Source: Eisenibacter elegans DSM 3317 (GTDB taxonomy: Bacteria > Bacteroidota > Bacteroidia > Cytophagales > Microscillaceae). Taken from it: 64,000 nt of DNA. The notes under the pieces are model-generated. The model had not been told where the DNA came from. It saw nothing but the letters and a program-made list of their open reading frames with translations, and did no database searches. The position numbers and the translations under genes are program-made. Where the stretch lies: assembly GCF_000430505.1 (NCBI RefSeq), contig NZ_AUMD01000020.1, positions 124,001-188,000 on the forward strand, written 5' to 3'. Each line of letters begins with the position of its first letter. The first letter of the stretch is position 1. Of the stretch, positions 36,707 through 45,719 are shown piece by piece.

Positions 36707-38479
36707 TTAGTTGCTTATCAACCCCAGCTTGCGCAGCCTCGACTGAATAGCGCCGGCAGTGCGCCCCATTGATTGGGCCAGAGTTTTGATATCCAACCCT
36801 TGGTCATAAGCTTGGCGCAGCTCCTCGTCCAAGGTGTCTGTCCAAGGGCGGTAAGCGGCTTTGTGGGTTTGTCGCTTTTCGTCTAGGTTATAGGCCTTAG
36901 TGTCATTATTTTTACCCTTAGACGATGTGTTGGATGCGCTCTGTTTCTTCTTGACTACCAAGATAGTACTGCTTTTTTGCGCTGTATCATACGCTATGGG
37001 CAGTAACTCCTCAGGGATATGGAGCTGTTTTTTGGTGCGGGTGACAGCCACATACAGCAAGTTGACTTCTTCTTTGAGCTTATTGACTACCTGCATATCA
37101 TCTTTGATAGCCGGGGCAGCCTTGGCCAACTGCTCTTCATCTAGAAAATCATCTACCAACTGTACTACATCATACTCCATTCCCTTACAACGGTGGACGG
37201 TCGAAAAAATAAAAGCAGCCTCATTTTTTTGTTCTTCGGGTAACTGTTTTTCCTTCAGATAATTCATTATCTTGGGTATTTCGCTTCCGTGTTCGCGCAC
37301 AATCTCGACCATAATCCGCAGCTGTGCATCTTCGGTTTTGTCGATATATTCTTCCAAGTCTTCGAGGGAGTCCATTGCCCTGATAAGCTTATCCCGAATG
37401 AGGGCGTGTTGGCCTTGGCTTAGTCGCAAGACATCATACAGGGAAGCGCCTTCGTCGGCATAGACATAAGAACTAAAATTTCCTTCAAAATAAATACCCT
37501 GCTGGAGCTTCCGGTCATACACATAGCGGATGGACTTGAGGAGCAAGCCCAGATTGGTTCGCCCAATGATTGCCTTGGGGGTTTGAGATTTCCCCTGAGC
37601 AGGCGCAGCCCGCCCATATATAGGCGGCGGCAGAAAGGCAGGTTGGAGATAGCTTTTCCAGAGCAAGACCTGACGCGCCAAATCGGCGATGTCTGCATTG
37701 AAACGAAAGCTACTCGATAGCGGATATTGTGTGAAATTTGTTTTCTCTAATGAGTTTACCGCATATCTCCATCCATAAATCTGCTGATGTGTGTCTCCTA
37801 CAATGACCTTGGTAGCTGGCTGATTGAGGAACACATCAAGCATAGCCGGGGAGGCATCTTGCCCTTCGTCAAAAAGGATGTAATCATATGGGAGGGTTGG
37901 CTTGGCGAGTTGGAATTTTTTGAGGTAGAAATCGTGTGTTACGGCTATTTCTCCTCTGTTCATTATCGCCAACAAGAGGCGGGTTTTGTGTTCTATGAAG
38001 TCATAAAATCGTTTGACAAACTCCAATGCTTTTTCGTCGGCAATGGTTTCGAGGTAATCCAGTGAGGCTACCGTTTGTCGATTGCTATTGCAGAAATAAG
38101 TAGCAAACCTACGGATATGATTGGCCAAGACATACTCAGCGTGTTTTTCGCCGCTGCGTTGTAGCCCCAGCAGCTCTACCAATTCATAGGTTTTGAAATC
38201 TTGTGGACGGACTTGATAGCCATTGGCTCTAACGACATACTGGTATGCTAGAGAATGAGCTGTTTTGACGGTTACATAAGACAGTCCTTGCTCGGCGAAG
38301 CGTTGTTCGGCTTCGCGCTGTACGGTTTTGTTGAATGCCAAATATAAAATTCGGCTTCCCGCCGGGCGTGTCCGCGCATAGGCAATCAAGGTTGTTGTTT
38401 TGCCCGAACCCGCTACTGCATTGATGGTAATATCGCCCTCACTGCCAATGATGGCCTCTTGTTCTGGGGTTAGTTTCAT
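36707..38479 (-). CDS. UvrD-like superfamily 1 helicase with C-terminal HTH-like tail
   Basis: A 590-residue SF1A helicase. Walker A is AVAGSGKTTTLIAYA (residues ~20-34), Walker B is YILFDEGQDASPAMLDVFL, and motif III is VGDTHQQIYGWRYAVNSL. The late motifs FSTVHRCKGMEYDVVQLVDD and NLLYVAVTRTKKQLHI are intact. The layout resembles the FBH1-type branch of UvrD/PcrA helicases. The last ~45 residues (TAGAIQSRLRKLGLI) form a helix-turn-helix-like module, perhaps for DNA binding. It is a stand-alone minus-strand gene. Role in recombination or repair is inferred from the family. Confidence 0.9.
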   Translation of the reverse strand: MKLTPEQEAIIGSEGDITINAVAGSGKTTTLIAYARTRPAGSRILYLAFNKTVQREAEQRFAEQGLSYVTVKTAHSLAYQYVVRANGYQVRPQDFKTYELVELLGLQRSGEKHAEYVLANHIRRFATYFCNSNRQTVASLDYLETIADEKALEFVKRFYDFIEHKTRLLLAIMNRGEIAVTHDFYLKKFQLAKPTLPYDYILFDEGQDASPAMLDVFLNQPATKVIVGDTHQQIYGWRYAVNSLEKTNFTQYPLSSSFRFNADIADLARQVLLWKSYLQPAFLPPPIYGRAAPAQGKSQTPKAIIGRTNLGLLLKSIRYVYDRKLQQGIYFEGNFSSYVYADEGASLYDVLRLSQGQHALIRDKLIRAMDSLEDLEEYIDKTEDAQLRIMVEIVREHGSEIPKIMNYLKEKQLPEEQKNEAAFIFSTVHRCKGMEYDVVQLVDDFLDEEQLAKAAPAIKDDMQVVNKLKEEVNLLYVAVTRTKKQLHIPEELLPIAYDTAQKSSTILVVKKKQSASNTSSKGKNNDTKAYNLDEKRQTHKAAYRPWTDTLDEELRQAYDQGLDIKTLAQSMGRTAGAIQSRLRKLGLISN

Positions 38480-38865
38480 AGTGTGTTATTCCCAATCGAA
38501 GTTAGTTTGGGATAAACCTTGGTATAATTGGGCTCATCGACCTAAAATCCTTCTTTCTTGGCTCCGGTGTTTTGTACAAGCATTGACAGTATTTGCCCCA
38601 GCGCCAAGCCCTGTTAGCATTTGATGTCAATTTTAGAAATGTGTGCGCTAAAAATTACTGTGAGTCAAGTATGTATTGTTGTATTTCACAAAAAATACTG
38701 TTCTTAGGTTGTAGCAACCCTGCTCTACATTGAGTACACAAAAAAACGAAATTTGCAGAGATTTTCAAAGGTCATTCCAATTATACAGGGCTTTAGAGCC
38801 TGATAGATTTAGCAAGCAATTAGTTGTTTTTCAGTAATTTACAACCATAAAGCAGGCCTCTTCCA
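38480..38865. other. Intergenic stretch with no recognisable feature
   Basis: This 386-bp gap between two minus-strand genes is AT-rich in its left half. I see no coding frame with family character, no hairpin terminator and no promoter match. Confidence 0.4.
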
Positions 38866-39762
38866 TTAGGCTGTCTGTTTGGGCTTTGGTTTGGTTGCTG
38901 GCCAAAGCCTCTTTTTGAGCGGCGGATACCAAGAGGCTACACTCAGGTTGAGCAGCACTCCTATCAGCACCAAGGCCACTCCTATCAAGGCTCCCCACGC
39001 GATGTATTCGCCAAAGAAAATCCAACCCAACAACAGGGCATAAACAATGCCGACATAGTTTACTGCGGATACGTGTGCGGCGGCCTCAGCCTGATAGGCC
39101 TTGGTCATGAGGGTCTGCGCTACCTGTGTGAGCAGGCCTATGGCCAACAGATGTAGCCAATCCCAGCCACTGGGCCATACCCATAGCGGCAATACCAGCA
39201 GTGTAGTGATGGGTACGCTGATAAGGGGAAAATAAAACACAATTACCAGCGGGTGTTCGCTGTTTTTGAGTTTGCGAATACACGTATAGGCCAAGGCCGA
39301 GAAGAAGGCACTCAGCACGCCTAGGCCCAAATAGAACCAATCGATGCGCGCATCGGTGTATTTGACCACCACTACCCCCGCAAAACAAAGCGCAAAAAGC
39401 AGCCACTGTACCCGATATACCCGTTCTCCCAGCCACCAAAAGGCCAAGATAGTCGTAAAAATAGGGGCTAGATACTGTAAAAGCGCCGCCCCGGCCAAGG
39501 GTATATGCTGGAGTGTGGTAAAGAATAAACTCAAGGCAATCACCCCAAAAGCCCCTCTCAGAAGCAGCACACGCTTATTGTTGCCCCAATAAGGGATTTG
39601 CTTGCGCCAGAGCAGGCCCCAAGTCAGCAACAGCGAAATCCAAGAGCGAAACATCACGACCTCCAAGGCCGGCAAATGTGCGACTGCCTTCACAAAGGCA
39701 TTCATCACCGTAAAGCACAGCGTAGCCAATAGCATCCACTGTACTCCTTTAGAATGAAGCAT
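38866..39762 (-). CDS. EamA/DMT family permease
   Basis: A 298-residue inner-membrane transporter with ten hydrophobic helices arranged as two EamA repeats. The first repeat begins VQWMLLATLCFTVMNAFVKA and the second YLGLGVLSAFFSALAYTCIR. PLAGAALLQYLAPIFTTILA is the conserved end of the first half. DMT permeases export or import small metabolites. The upstream YkoF-like gene ends three bases before this ATG, so the two are almost certainly co-translated, which suggests (inference) a thiamine- or pyrimidine-related substrate. The C-terminus is short, basic and Pro/Lys-rich. Confidence 0.9.
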   Translation of the reverse strand: MLHSKGVQWMLLATLCFTVMNAFVKAVAHLPALEVVMFRSWISLLLTWGLLWRKQIPYWGNNKRVLLLRGAFGVIALSLFFTTLQHIPLAGAALLQYLAPIFTTILAFWWLGERVYRVQWLLFALCFAGVVVVKYTDARIDWFYLGLGVLSAFFSALAYTCIRKLKNSEHPLVIVFYFPLISVPITTLLVLPLWVWPSGWDWLHLLAIGLLTQVAQTLMTKAYQAEAAAHVSAVNYVGIVYALLLGWIFFGEYIAWGALIGVALVLIGVLLNLSVASWYPPLKKRLWPATKPKPKQTA

Positions 39763-39765
39763 CGT

Positions 39766-40047
39766 TTATTGGGCTTGAGTTGGTTTTTGGGGTGTATAGC
39801 GTAGGTGCCCTTTACCGATTTTCATCACCGCAATCGCCTTTTGACTAGCAAATACCGCCCCTAGCGCAGCCGTCAATTGCTGCATGACATAAGTGTATTC
39901 GCCAAAAACCTGAGTGCTCATCCCGTTTACTTCTACTGTCAGCGCTGTATCCGATTGGAGCGTATGGATAAAATGAAGCACTACGGCCTCGTAATCTTCG
40001 TGTAAGGGGTAGAGGCTGATTTCTACCGAAGTTTGCATTGTTTCCAT
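39766..40047 (-). CDS. YkoF/MTH1187-type thiamine-binding protein
   Basis: The 93-residue product (ATG at 40047, METMQTSVEISLYPL) fits the length and pattern of the thiamine/hydroxymethylpyrimidine-binding YkoF family. The opening V-x-I-S-L-Y-P-L strand, the central VEVNGMSTQVFGEYTYVMQQ signature and the final AIAVMKIGKG strand are all present. Such proteins bind thiamine or HMP in the cytosol. The reading frame is open further upstream into unrelated sequence and an HxlR relic, but the family starts here. It is the first gene of a two-gene unit with the EamA permease. Confidence 0.72.
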   Translation of the reverse strand: METMQTSVEISLYPLHEDYEAVVLHFIHTLQSDTALTVEVNGMSTQVFGEYTYVMQQLTAALGAVFASQKAIAVMKIGKGHLRYTPQKPTQAQ

Positions 40048-40336
40048 AAATTGAACACCGGACACAGCCCGATGAGTTTGTTGGGGGTCATCTAACATAT
40101 CAACCAAGATGATACTGCTGGATGTTTTCAAAACCTTGCGCTTCTCCCCAATCACAATTGGCTTGGGAAAATACCTGCTCTGAAAACCCTGCGAGTCTTG
40201 GTAATGTTTTGATGGAACATACACCATAGAACAAGCAAGCCCACATAAAAAATCCCAAACAAAGGTTTTTACTCCTGATAAGCACACCACGTTTTGGCTT
40301 TTTGAACAAGCAGCTTCTCCTTCAACATGATTGGAC

Positions 40337-40352
40337 GCGGCGGCTCCGCCGC
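40337..40352. repeat. GC-rich perfect palindrome
   Basis: GCGGCGG and CCGCCGC flank CT, forming a near-perfect palindrome. It marks the junction between the HxlR relic and the region upstream of the YkoF-like gene. Plus-strand T-richness follows ten bases later. Confidence 0.5.
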
Positions 40353-40542
40353 CCTGAATGATTTTTTTCCGATGTTGCTGCCCCCATTTTTCCATCGCTA
40401 TTAAGACATCCTGAAGGGTTTGACTATACTCAGTCAGCTCATGTAGCACAGTAGCAGGCTTGGTGTCGCAGACTGTTCGGCTGATTAGCCCGTTCAGCTC
40501 TAACTCCTGTAGTTCTTTGGACAAAATCCGTGGAGAAATCTG
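40348..40542 (-). pseudogene. C-terminal relic of an HxlR-type transcription regulator
   Basis: The fragment reads QISPRILSKELQELELNGLI followed by SRTV and LTEYSQTLQDVLIAMEKWG. In HxlR winged-helix regulators, I-S-x-R-x-L-x-x-x-L-x-x-L-E-x-x-G-L-I is the recognition helix region and L-T-E-x-x-x-x-L is the wing and dimer helix. The first ~35 residues, including helix 1, are missing beyond an in-frame TAA. The frame then continues into unrelated sequence toward the YkoF-like gene, so an intact regulator is not made. Confidence 0.75.
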
Positions 40543-40649
40543 CCTTTATTCGTTTTCCTGAGTTGACACAAGGTTTGTTACTCCACAAAAAAGGCTAGCC
40601 TGAGTACTTGTGTACACCGGTGCGTTGCTCCACAAGGCCGAAAACTTTC

Positions 40650-40684
40650 GAAAACCCACGGTTAGGCTCTAAATGTGGGTTTTC
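40650..40684 (+). other. Hairpin with competing upstream arm
   Basis: GAAAACCCAC (40650-40659) pairs with GTGGGTTTTC (40675-40684). The preceding GCCGAAAAC (40638-40646) can instead pair with GTTTTCGGC (40679-40687). The arms share one strand and are mutually exclusive, as in attenuators. Confidence 0.4.
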
Positions 40685-40705
40685 GGCTAGTGTAGCTTTA
40701 TTTTA

Positions 40706-40778
40706 CCCCACTGGACATTTTTCAAATCCCCCAAAATGAGGCCTCAGCTTGTCTAGGAGTTGGAGCTCCGTCCGAGTC
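40706..40778. repeat. MITE-like intergenic repeat, partial copy
   Basis: It begins CCCCACTGGACATTTTTCAA and continues with AATGAGGCCTCAGCTTGTCT and GGAGTTGGAGCTCCG. It lacks the TAAAACTGTGGG hairpin arm and the right end. Confidence 0.75.
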
Positions 40779-40959
40779 AGTGCTACAGACAGAGATGACC
40801 TAGGAGCACCTTATGGAAATATAAAATAAAGCTTAAATTTCGTGTTTATGCAACTATGTTGCACATATTTCAACAATGTTTTTTTATTTTCCCCGTGATT
40901 TGTTTAATATTTGCGAGCAAATACTTAATTTTTTATTAAAGTTTTAAACTACTCTTCAA

Positions 40960-43839
40960 ATGAATCACACTGTACACTATGTTTTATGCGTATTGGTGAT
41001 GCTTTTTCTCCCTTTACAAACAATAGCGCAAAAAAAGTCCAAGAAAGACTCAAAAAGCCAGTCTGCGCAATTGGTAGAAAAAGTAGTCCAGCAAGGAAAT
41101 GACCCTGTTATTCCTTACGAAAAGTATGTCCTGCCCAATGGGCTTACCTTGGTTATTCACGAAGACCACTCTGATCCTATAGTACACGTAGACGTTACTT
41201 ACCACGTAGGCTCGGCTCGTGAAGAAATAGGCAAATCGGGTTTTGCTCACTTCTTTGAGCATATGATGTTTCAAGGCTCTGACAATGTGGCCGATGAAGA
41301 ACACTTCAAGATTGTGAGTGAAGCCGGTGGCACACTGAATGGTACCACCAATTTAGACCGTACCAACTATTTTGAAACCTTGCCCAGCAATCAATTAGAA
41401 ATCGCCCTTTGGCTTGAAGCCGACCGTATGGGCTTTTTGTTGGATGCTGTAACACAGGAGAAGTTTGAAATCCAGCGTGCAACAGTAAAAAATGAGCGCG
41501 GCCAAAACTATGATAACCGCCCTTATGGTTTGCTCTTCGAAACTTTGTCCAAACACCTTTATCCCTATGGCCACCCTTATTCTTGGCTTACCATCGGCTA
41601 TATTGAAGACCTAGACCGCGTGGATGTCAACGATTTGAAAAACTTTTTCTTGCGCTGGTATGGGCCCAACAATGCTGTATTGACCGTAGGCGGTGATGTA
41701 AATCCTAAAGAAGTCGTGGCTTTGGTAGAAAAATACTTTGGCTCTATTCCAAGAGGCCCCGAGGTAGAGAAAATGAAACTGCCTCTCCCTGTGATAAATC
41801 AAGACCGTTATGCTTCCTATGAGGACAATTACATACAGCTCCCCTTACTTATGTATGCAGTGCCGTCAGTGCCTCGCTTTCACCCAGACGAGGCTGCATT
41901 AGATTGTTTGGCCGAAATACTAGGTCAGGGCAAAAACTCTATTTTGTACAAAAACCTAGACAAAGCACAGAAAGCCGTACAAAGCTTTGCCGGAAATAAT
42001 AGCAGTGAATTAGCAGGTATCTTTCAGATGATTGCGCTGCCTTATCCGGGTAAAACCTTGGCCGAAATGGAGGAGATTATCCGCGCCTCGATTTTAGAAT
42101 TTGAAGAAAGAGGCGTAAGTGATGCAGATATCCAAAAATTCAAAGCACAACAAGAGGCGCAAGCTATCAACGGGCTTGGCAGCGTAAGTGGAAAGGTCTC
42201 ACAGTTGGCGGCTTTCCAAACATTTGCCGGCACACCCAATTACTTAGGTACACAGCTAGAGGCTTATATGGCCATAACTAAGGAAGATGTAATGCGGGTA
42301 TATCATCAATATCTAAAAGGCAAACCCGCCGTAATTGTCAGTGTGTATCCTAAAGGCAAGCCTGATATGAAGGCAGCTGAAGACAATCACACTATTTCGG
42401 AAGAGGGATATGTCGCCCCCGACTATGGCTACGAAGGCTTGGTGTACAATAAAGCAAAAGATACTTTTGACCGCAGCAAAAAACCATCTGTAGGCCCTAA
42501 CCCTGTAGTTCAAGTGCCTCCTTTCTGGACCAAAGAACTTGCCAATGGTATCAAAGTAATAGGCACTGAAAACGATGAAACGCCGACTGTTACACTTTCT
42601 TTCAGCCTAAAAGGCGGGCATTTGCTTTCGGCCAATGACAGAGAAAAAGCCGGGATTCTAGCCCTGATGACTTCTATGCTCAATGAAGATACTGAAAAGT
42701 ACACAGCAGAAGAAATGAGTAGCGCACTAGAGAAATTGGGCGCCTCTATTTCGATCTTCGAAAGCACAGAAGATATCCGTGTGAATGTGCGTACACTTAC
42801 CAAAAACTTAGACGCAACCTTGGCTCTGTTGGAAGAACGGTTGTTCCGTCCTAAGTTTACAGAAGATGCATTCAAACGCAATAAAAAACAACAGGCTGAG
42901 AGCATCAAACAAGCTGACTCACAACCTGCTTCAGTAGCCAACAAAGTGTTCAACATCCTATTGTATGGAAAAGATGATATCCGTGCTATACCATTGAACG
43001 GCACAGAGCAAACCCTCAATAATATCAGCCTAGAGGATGTGCAACAATTTTACGCCAAATACTTCTCTGCGGCTAAAGCCGAACTGGTAGTCATCAGCAA
43101 TCTGTCAGAAAATGAGGTCTACCCTAAGCTATCTTTCCTCAACAAATGGGAGGCAACACCCTACGAATTGCCTGCAATGGCTCCGGTAAAAGAGATTGAA
43201 AAAACAAAAATCTACTTTGTCAACCAAGATAAAGCCGCTCAGTCTGAAATCCGCATAGGCTATGTAGCGCTGCCTTATGATGCCACCGGGGAGTATTACA
43301 AAGCCACGATTATGAACTATGTCCTCGGTGGGGCTTTCAATAGCCGCATCAACCTCAACCTACGCGAAGACAAAGGCTATACCTATGGTGCCAGAACCTT
43401 CTTTGCAGGTACTGATATGGGAGGTGTATTTACGGCCTCAGCAGGGGTAAGAGCTAATGCCACCGATAGTTCTATTGTGGAGTTTATGAAAGAAATTGTT
43501 GGCTATGCTGACAATGGTATTTCGGCTGATGAACTACAGTTTACCAAAAGCTCCATAGGCCAGCGTGATGCCCTCAACTATGAAACAGCTTTCCAAAAAG
43601 CAAGCTTCCTAGGGCGTATTATGCGTTATGGGTTGAACAAAGGTTTTGTTAAAGAACAAATAGATATTCTTAACAAAATCAGCCAAGCAGAAATCAACGC
43701 GCTTGCCAAGAAATATTTGCCTTACAACAATATGCATATATTGGTAGTAGGTGATAGAGCCACAGTTATGGAAGGCTTAGAAAGATTAGGCTATGAAATT
43801 ATAGAGTTAGACAAAAATGGGGATGTACTGAAAAAGTAA
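40960..43839 (+). CDS. M16 family zinc peptidase, two-domain, secreted
   Basis: A 959-residue exported metalloprotease with signal peptide MNHTVHYVLCVLVMLFLPLQTIAQ. The inverted zinc motif HFFEH (His97, Glu100, His101) is followed by a third ligand near Glu179 in VKNERGQNYDN. The second half (from ~residue 510) repeats the M16 fold without an active motif and carries the R/Y-type substrate segment NLREDKGYTYGARTFF. This arrangement is that of the pitrilysin-like, two-homology-unit enzymes of Bacteroidota. Substrates are unfolded peptides; a nutritional or quality-control role is inferred. A plus-strand terminator follows after a MITE-like repeat. Confidence 0.93.
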   Translation: MNHTVHYVLCVLVMLFLPLQTIAQKKSKKDSKSQSAQLVEKVVQQGNDPVIPYEKYVLPNGLTLVIHEDHSDPIVHVDVTYHVGSAREEIGKSGFAHFFEHMMFQGSDNVADEEHFKIVSEAGGTLNGTTNLDRTNYFETLPSNQLEIALWLEADRMGFLLDAVTQEKFEIQRATVKNERGQNYDNRPYGLLFETLSKHLYPYGHPYSWLTIGYIEDLDRVDVNDLKNFFLRWYGPNNAVLTVGGDVNPKEVVALVEKYFGSIPRGPEVEKMKLPLPVINQDRYASYEDNYIQLPLLMYAVPSVPRFHPDEAALDCLAEILGQGKNSILYKNLDKAQKAVQSFAGNNSSELAGIFQMIALPYPGKTLAEMEEIIRASILEFEERGVSDADIQKFKAQQEAQAINGLGSVSGKVSQLAAFQTFAGTPNYLGTQLEAYMAITKEDVMRVYHQYLKGKPAVIVSVYPKGKPDMKAAEDNHTISEEGYVAPDYGYEGLVYNKAKDTFDRSKKPSVGPNPVVQVPPFWTKELANGIKVIGTENDETPTVTLSFSLKGGHLLSANDREKAGILALMTSMLNEDTEKYTAEEMSSALEKLGASISIFESTEDIRVNVRTLTKNLDATLALLEERLFRPKFTEDAFKRNKKQQAESIKQADSQPASVANKVFNILLYGKDDIRAIPLNGTEQTLNNISLEDVQQFYAKYFSAAKAELVVISNLSENEVYPKLSFLNKWEATPYELPAMAPVKEIEKTKIYFVNQDKAAQSEIRIGYVALPYDATGEYYKATIMNYVLGGAFNSRINLNLREDKGYTYGARTFFAGTDMGGVFTASAGVRANATDSSIVEFMKEIVGYADNGISADELQFTKSSIGQRDALNYETAFQKASFLGRIMRYGLNKGFVKEQIDILNKISQAEINALAKKYLPYNNMHILVVGDRATVMEGLERLGYEIIELDKNGDVLKK

Positions 43840-43872
43840 GCCGCCCTTTGTCCAACAAAAACACTCATCACC

Positions 43873-44004
43873 CCGCTGGCCATTTTTCAAACCCCATAGG
43901 TAAAACTCGGAACTCCAGCTCCAAGACACGCTGAGGCCTTATTTTGAGGTAAAATGAGACGCAGCCCACAGTTTTAACTGTGAGGTTTGAAAAATATCTG
44001 GTGG
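43873..44004. repeat. MITE-like intergenic repeat, complete copy
   Basis: The left end CGCTGGCCATTTTTCAAACC is the inverted counterpart of the right end GGTTTGAAAAATATCTGGTG. Inside are AACTCCAGCTCCAAGACACG, the CTGAGGCCTTATTTTGAG core and the CCCACAGTTTTAACTGTG hairpin. It lies in the 208-bp gap between convergent peptidase genes. Confidence 0.85.
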
Positions 44005-44010
44005 CGTAGC

Positions 44011-44047
44011 ACAGGGAGAGCCTCAAAATCTCCCCCTGTTTATTTTT
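44011..44047 (+). terminator. Terminator of the M16 peptidase gene
   Basis: ACAG-GGAGA pairs with TCTCC-CTGT (two unpaired C residues), followed by TTTATTTTTTT. It lies between the convergent genes directly after the repeat copy. Confidence 0.75.
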
Positions 44048-45439
44048 TTAAAGCGTAGGCACGCCATATTCGCTAAGCAGGTAAGTAAGCGCGGCCATAG
44101 CGGCAGCGCCTAGCTGCAACTCGCGCTGGTTTACCTTGTCGAAAGTATCGATGTGGGTATGGTGGTAGTCGAAGTAACGCTGGGAGTCAGGTCTGAAGCC
44201 GATGAGCACCGTTCCTTGGGGGCGCAGCGGGGAAATATCGGCACCGCCGCCGCCTACTCGGATGTTGTCGATGCTATAGGGTTGTAACAGGGGCAGCCAA
44301 GCCTGCATGGCGGCCACGGCCTGCTCGCCATTATCTACAGTAAAGCCACGGGGAGTGAACCCTCCTGCATCTGACTCAATGGCCGCGATATGTTTTTCAT
44401 TCTTCTGAGCCGCCTCTTGAGCGTATTTTTGCCCACCACGCAAGCCGTTTTCTTCGTTCATAAACATCACGGCGCGGATGGTGCGTTTGGGGCGCAGATC
44501 TAGGGCTTTGAAGAGGCGCAGTACTTCGATAGACTGTACACAGCCGGCACCATCATCATGAGCGCCCTCGCCCACATCCCAAGAGTCGAGGTGTCCGCCT
44601 ACGACGATGATTTCGTCGGGGTAAGTCGAGCCACGAATCTCCCCAATAACATTGTAAGAGCGTACATCGGGCAGCATTTCGGCTTCAGAATACACCTTGA
44701 GCTTGAGGCGGGGGTTCTTGCGGAGCATTCCGGTCAGTTGGTCGGCGCTGGTATTGCCTATGGCTAGGGCGGCTATAGGCCGTATGCCCTCTTGGTAGCG
44801 GGTAGTGCCGGTGTGAGGCTCATCGTCGTTAGCCGTACTCACCGAACGGATTACGACGGCCACCGCGCCCATTTTGGCCGCTTCGGCAGCTCCATTGACA
44901 CGGTACTTGACAGCATCGCCATAGCCAGTACCGGTTTCGATAAAGCGCTGGTCAAAAGCATAATTATAGAACACAATCTTACCTGATACTTTTTCGACAC
45001 TGAGCTCTTCGAAGCTTTTCACTTCTACCACTTCTGCTGTGATAGGCTGCCCACCCGTTCCGACGGAGTTGCCCAAGGCCAAGGTCTTAAAACTGGGGCC
45101 GCCCACAACCTCTACCGAGGCTTCGCCACGCACCCAATGGGGCACCATCACTTCTTGAAGATAAACACGGTCTAGCCCTAGGGTGTCCATCACTGCTTTG
45201 GTAAACTCCACTGCTTGAGCAGCTTGAGGGGAGCCACTCAGGCGATGGCCTATCTTTTTACAAAGGTGCTCCAGCCAGTAGTAGCCGTGGGGGCGCAGCA
45301 GGGCTTCGTCATACATCCGTCGGATGATGGCAGGGTTGGCATCGTCGAGCGGGGTCAGCTGTGCATAGGCCTGAGGGCTGCCCGCCAAGACTAAGGGAAA
45401 AAGAAGAGTAAAAAAAACTTTTAGTCGTGTTCCTTTCAT
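44048..45439 (-). CDS. Secreted M28 family zinc aminopeptidase
   Basis: A 463-residue exported enzyme with signal peptide MKGTRLKVFFTLLFPLVLAG and a following SPQAYAQ cleavage region. The M28 catalytic domain shows zinc ligands His283 and Asp285 region in VVGGHLDSWDVGEGAHDDGA (the bridging Asp at ~295), the catalytic Glu in MFMNEENGLRGG (~329), and the last His in YHHTHIDTFDKVN. A PA-type insert (~residues 125-225, KIVFYNYAF) precedes it. This layout matches carboxypeptidase Q/aminopeptidase-like M28 enzymes that release amino acids from peptides. Confidence 0.92.
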   Translation of the reverse strand: MKGTRLKVFFTLLFPLVLAGSPQAYAQLTPLDDANPAIIRRMYDEALLRPHGYYWLEHLCKKIGHRLSGSPQAAQAVEFTKAVMDTLGLDRVYLQEVMVPHWVRGEASVEVVGGPSFKTLALGNSVGTGGQPITAEVVEVKSFEELSVEKVSGKIVFYNYAFDQRFIETGTGYGDAVKYRVNGAAEAAKMGAVAVVIRSVSTANDDEPHTGTTRYQEGIRPIAALAIGNTSADQLTGMLRKNPRLKLKVYSEAEMLPDVRSYNVIGEIRGSTYPDEIIVVGGHLDSWDVGEGAHDDGAGCVQSIEVLRLFKALDLRPKRTIRAVMFMNEENGLRGGQKYAQEAAQKNEKHIAAIESDAGGFTPRGFTVDNGEQAVAAMQAWLPLLQPYSIDNIRVGGGGADISPLRPQGTVLIGFRPDSQRYFDYHHTHIDTFDKVNQRELQLGAAAMAALTYLLSEYGVPTL

Positions 45440-45719
45440 AAGTAATGTTTTTTGGGTAATTTTACATAATCAAACAAGCACAAAGCACCGCTACAAACTT
45501 TGTGTTTCCAAATTTGCAAAAAAAAGCTAGAGACACAACCCCTTGGTTGTTCTTGTGTAAGAATAAAGTGTTTGTCGAAACAAGTATGCCTATTCTCCCT
45601 CTCTTGCTGGACACCTTGTCGGCTGTGGCCATAGGCTTTTTGTCTACACCTTAGGGGATGATTGGGATACGACTGATTCAACTCAAAATACCCAACACTT
45701 CTCTAAACACAAAATCGAT

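Larger units (their letters stand above)
40543..40959. other. Intergenic region upstream of the M16 peptidase
   Basis: It holds two overlapping hairpins near 40638-40688, a partial MITE-like repeat near 40706-40778 and a very AT-rich ~120-bp leader before the peptidase ATG. A TTTG/TAATATTTG pair near 40900-40913 deviates by one base from the promoter consensus. Confidence 0.4.

Noticed and set aside
38515-38640. Transposase fragment in the gap between helicase and permease
   Set aside because: A short translated stretch looked peptide-like (CTKHRSQERRILGR), but no known family signature or extended frame supports it.
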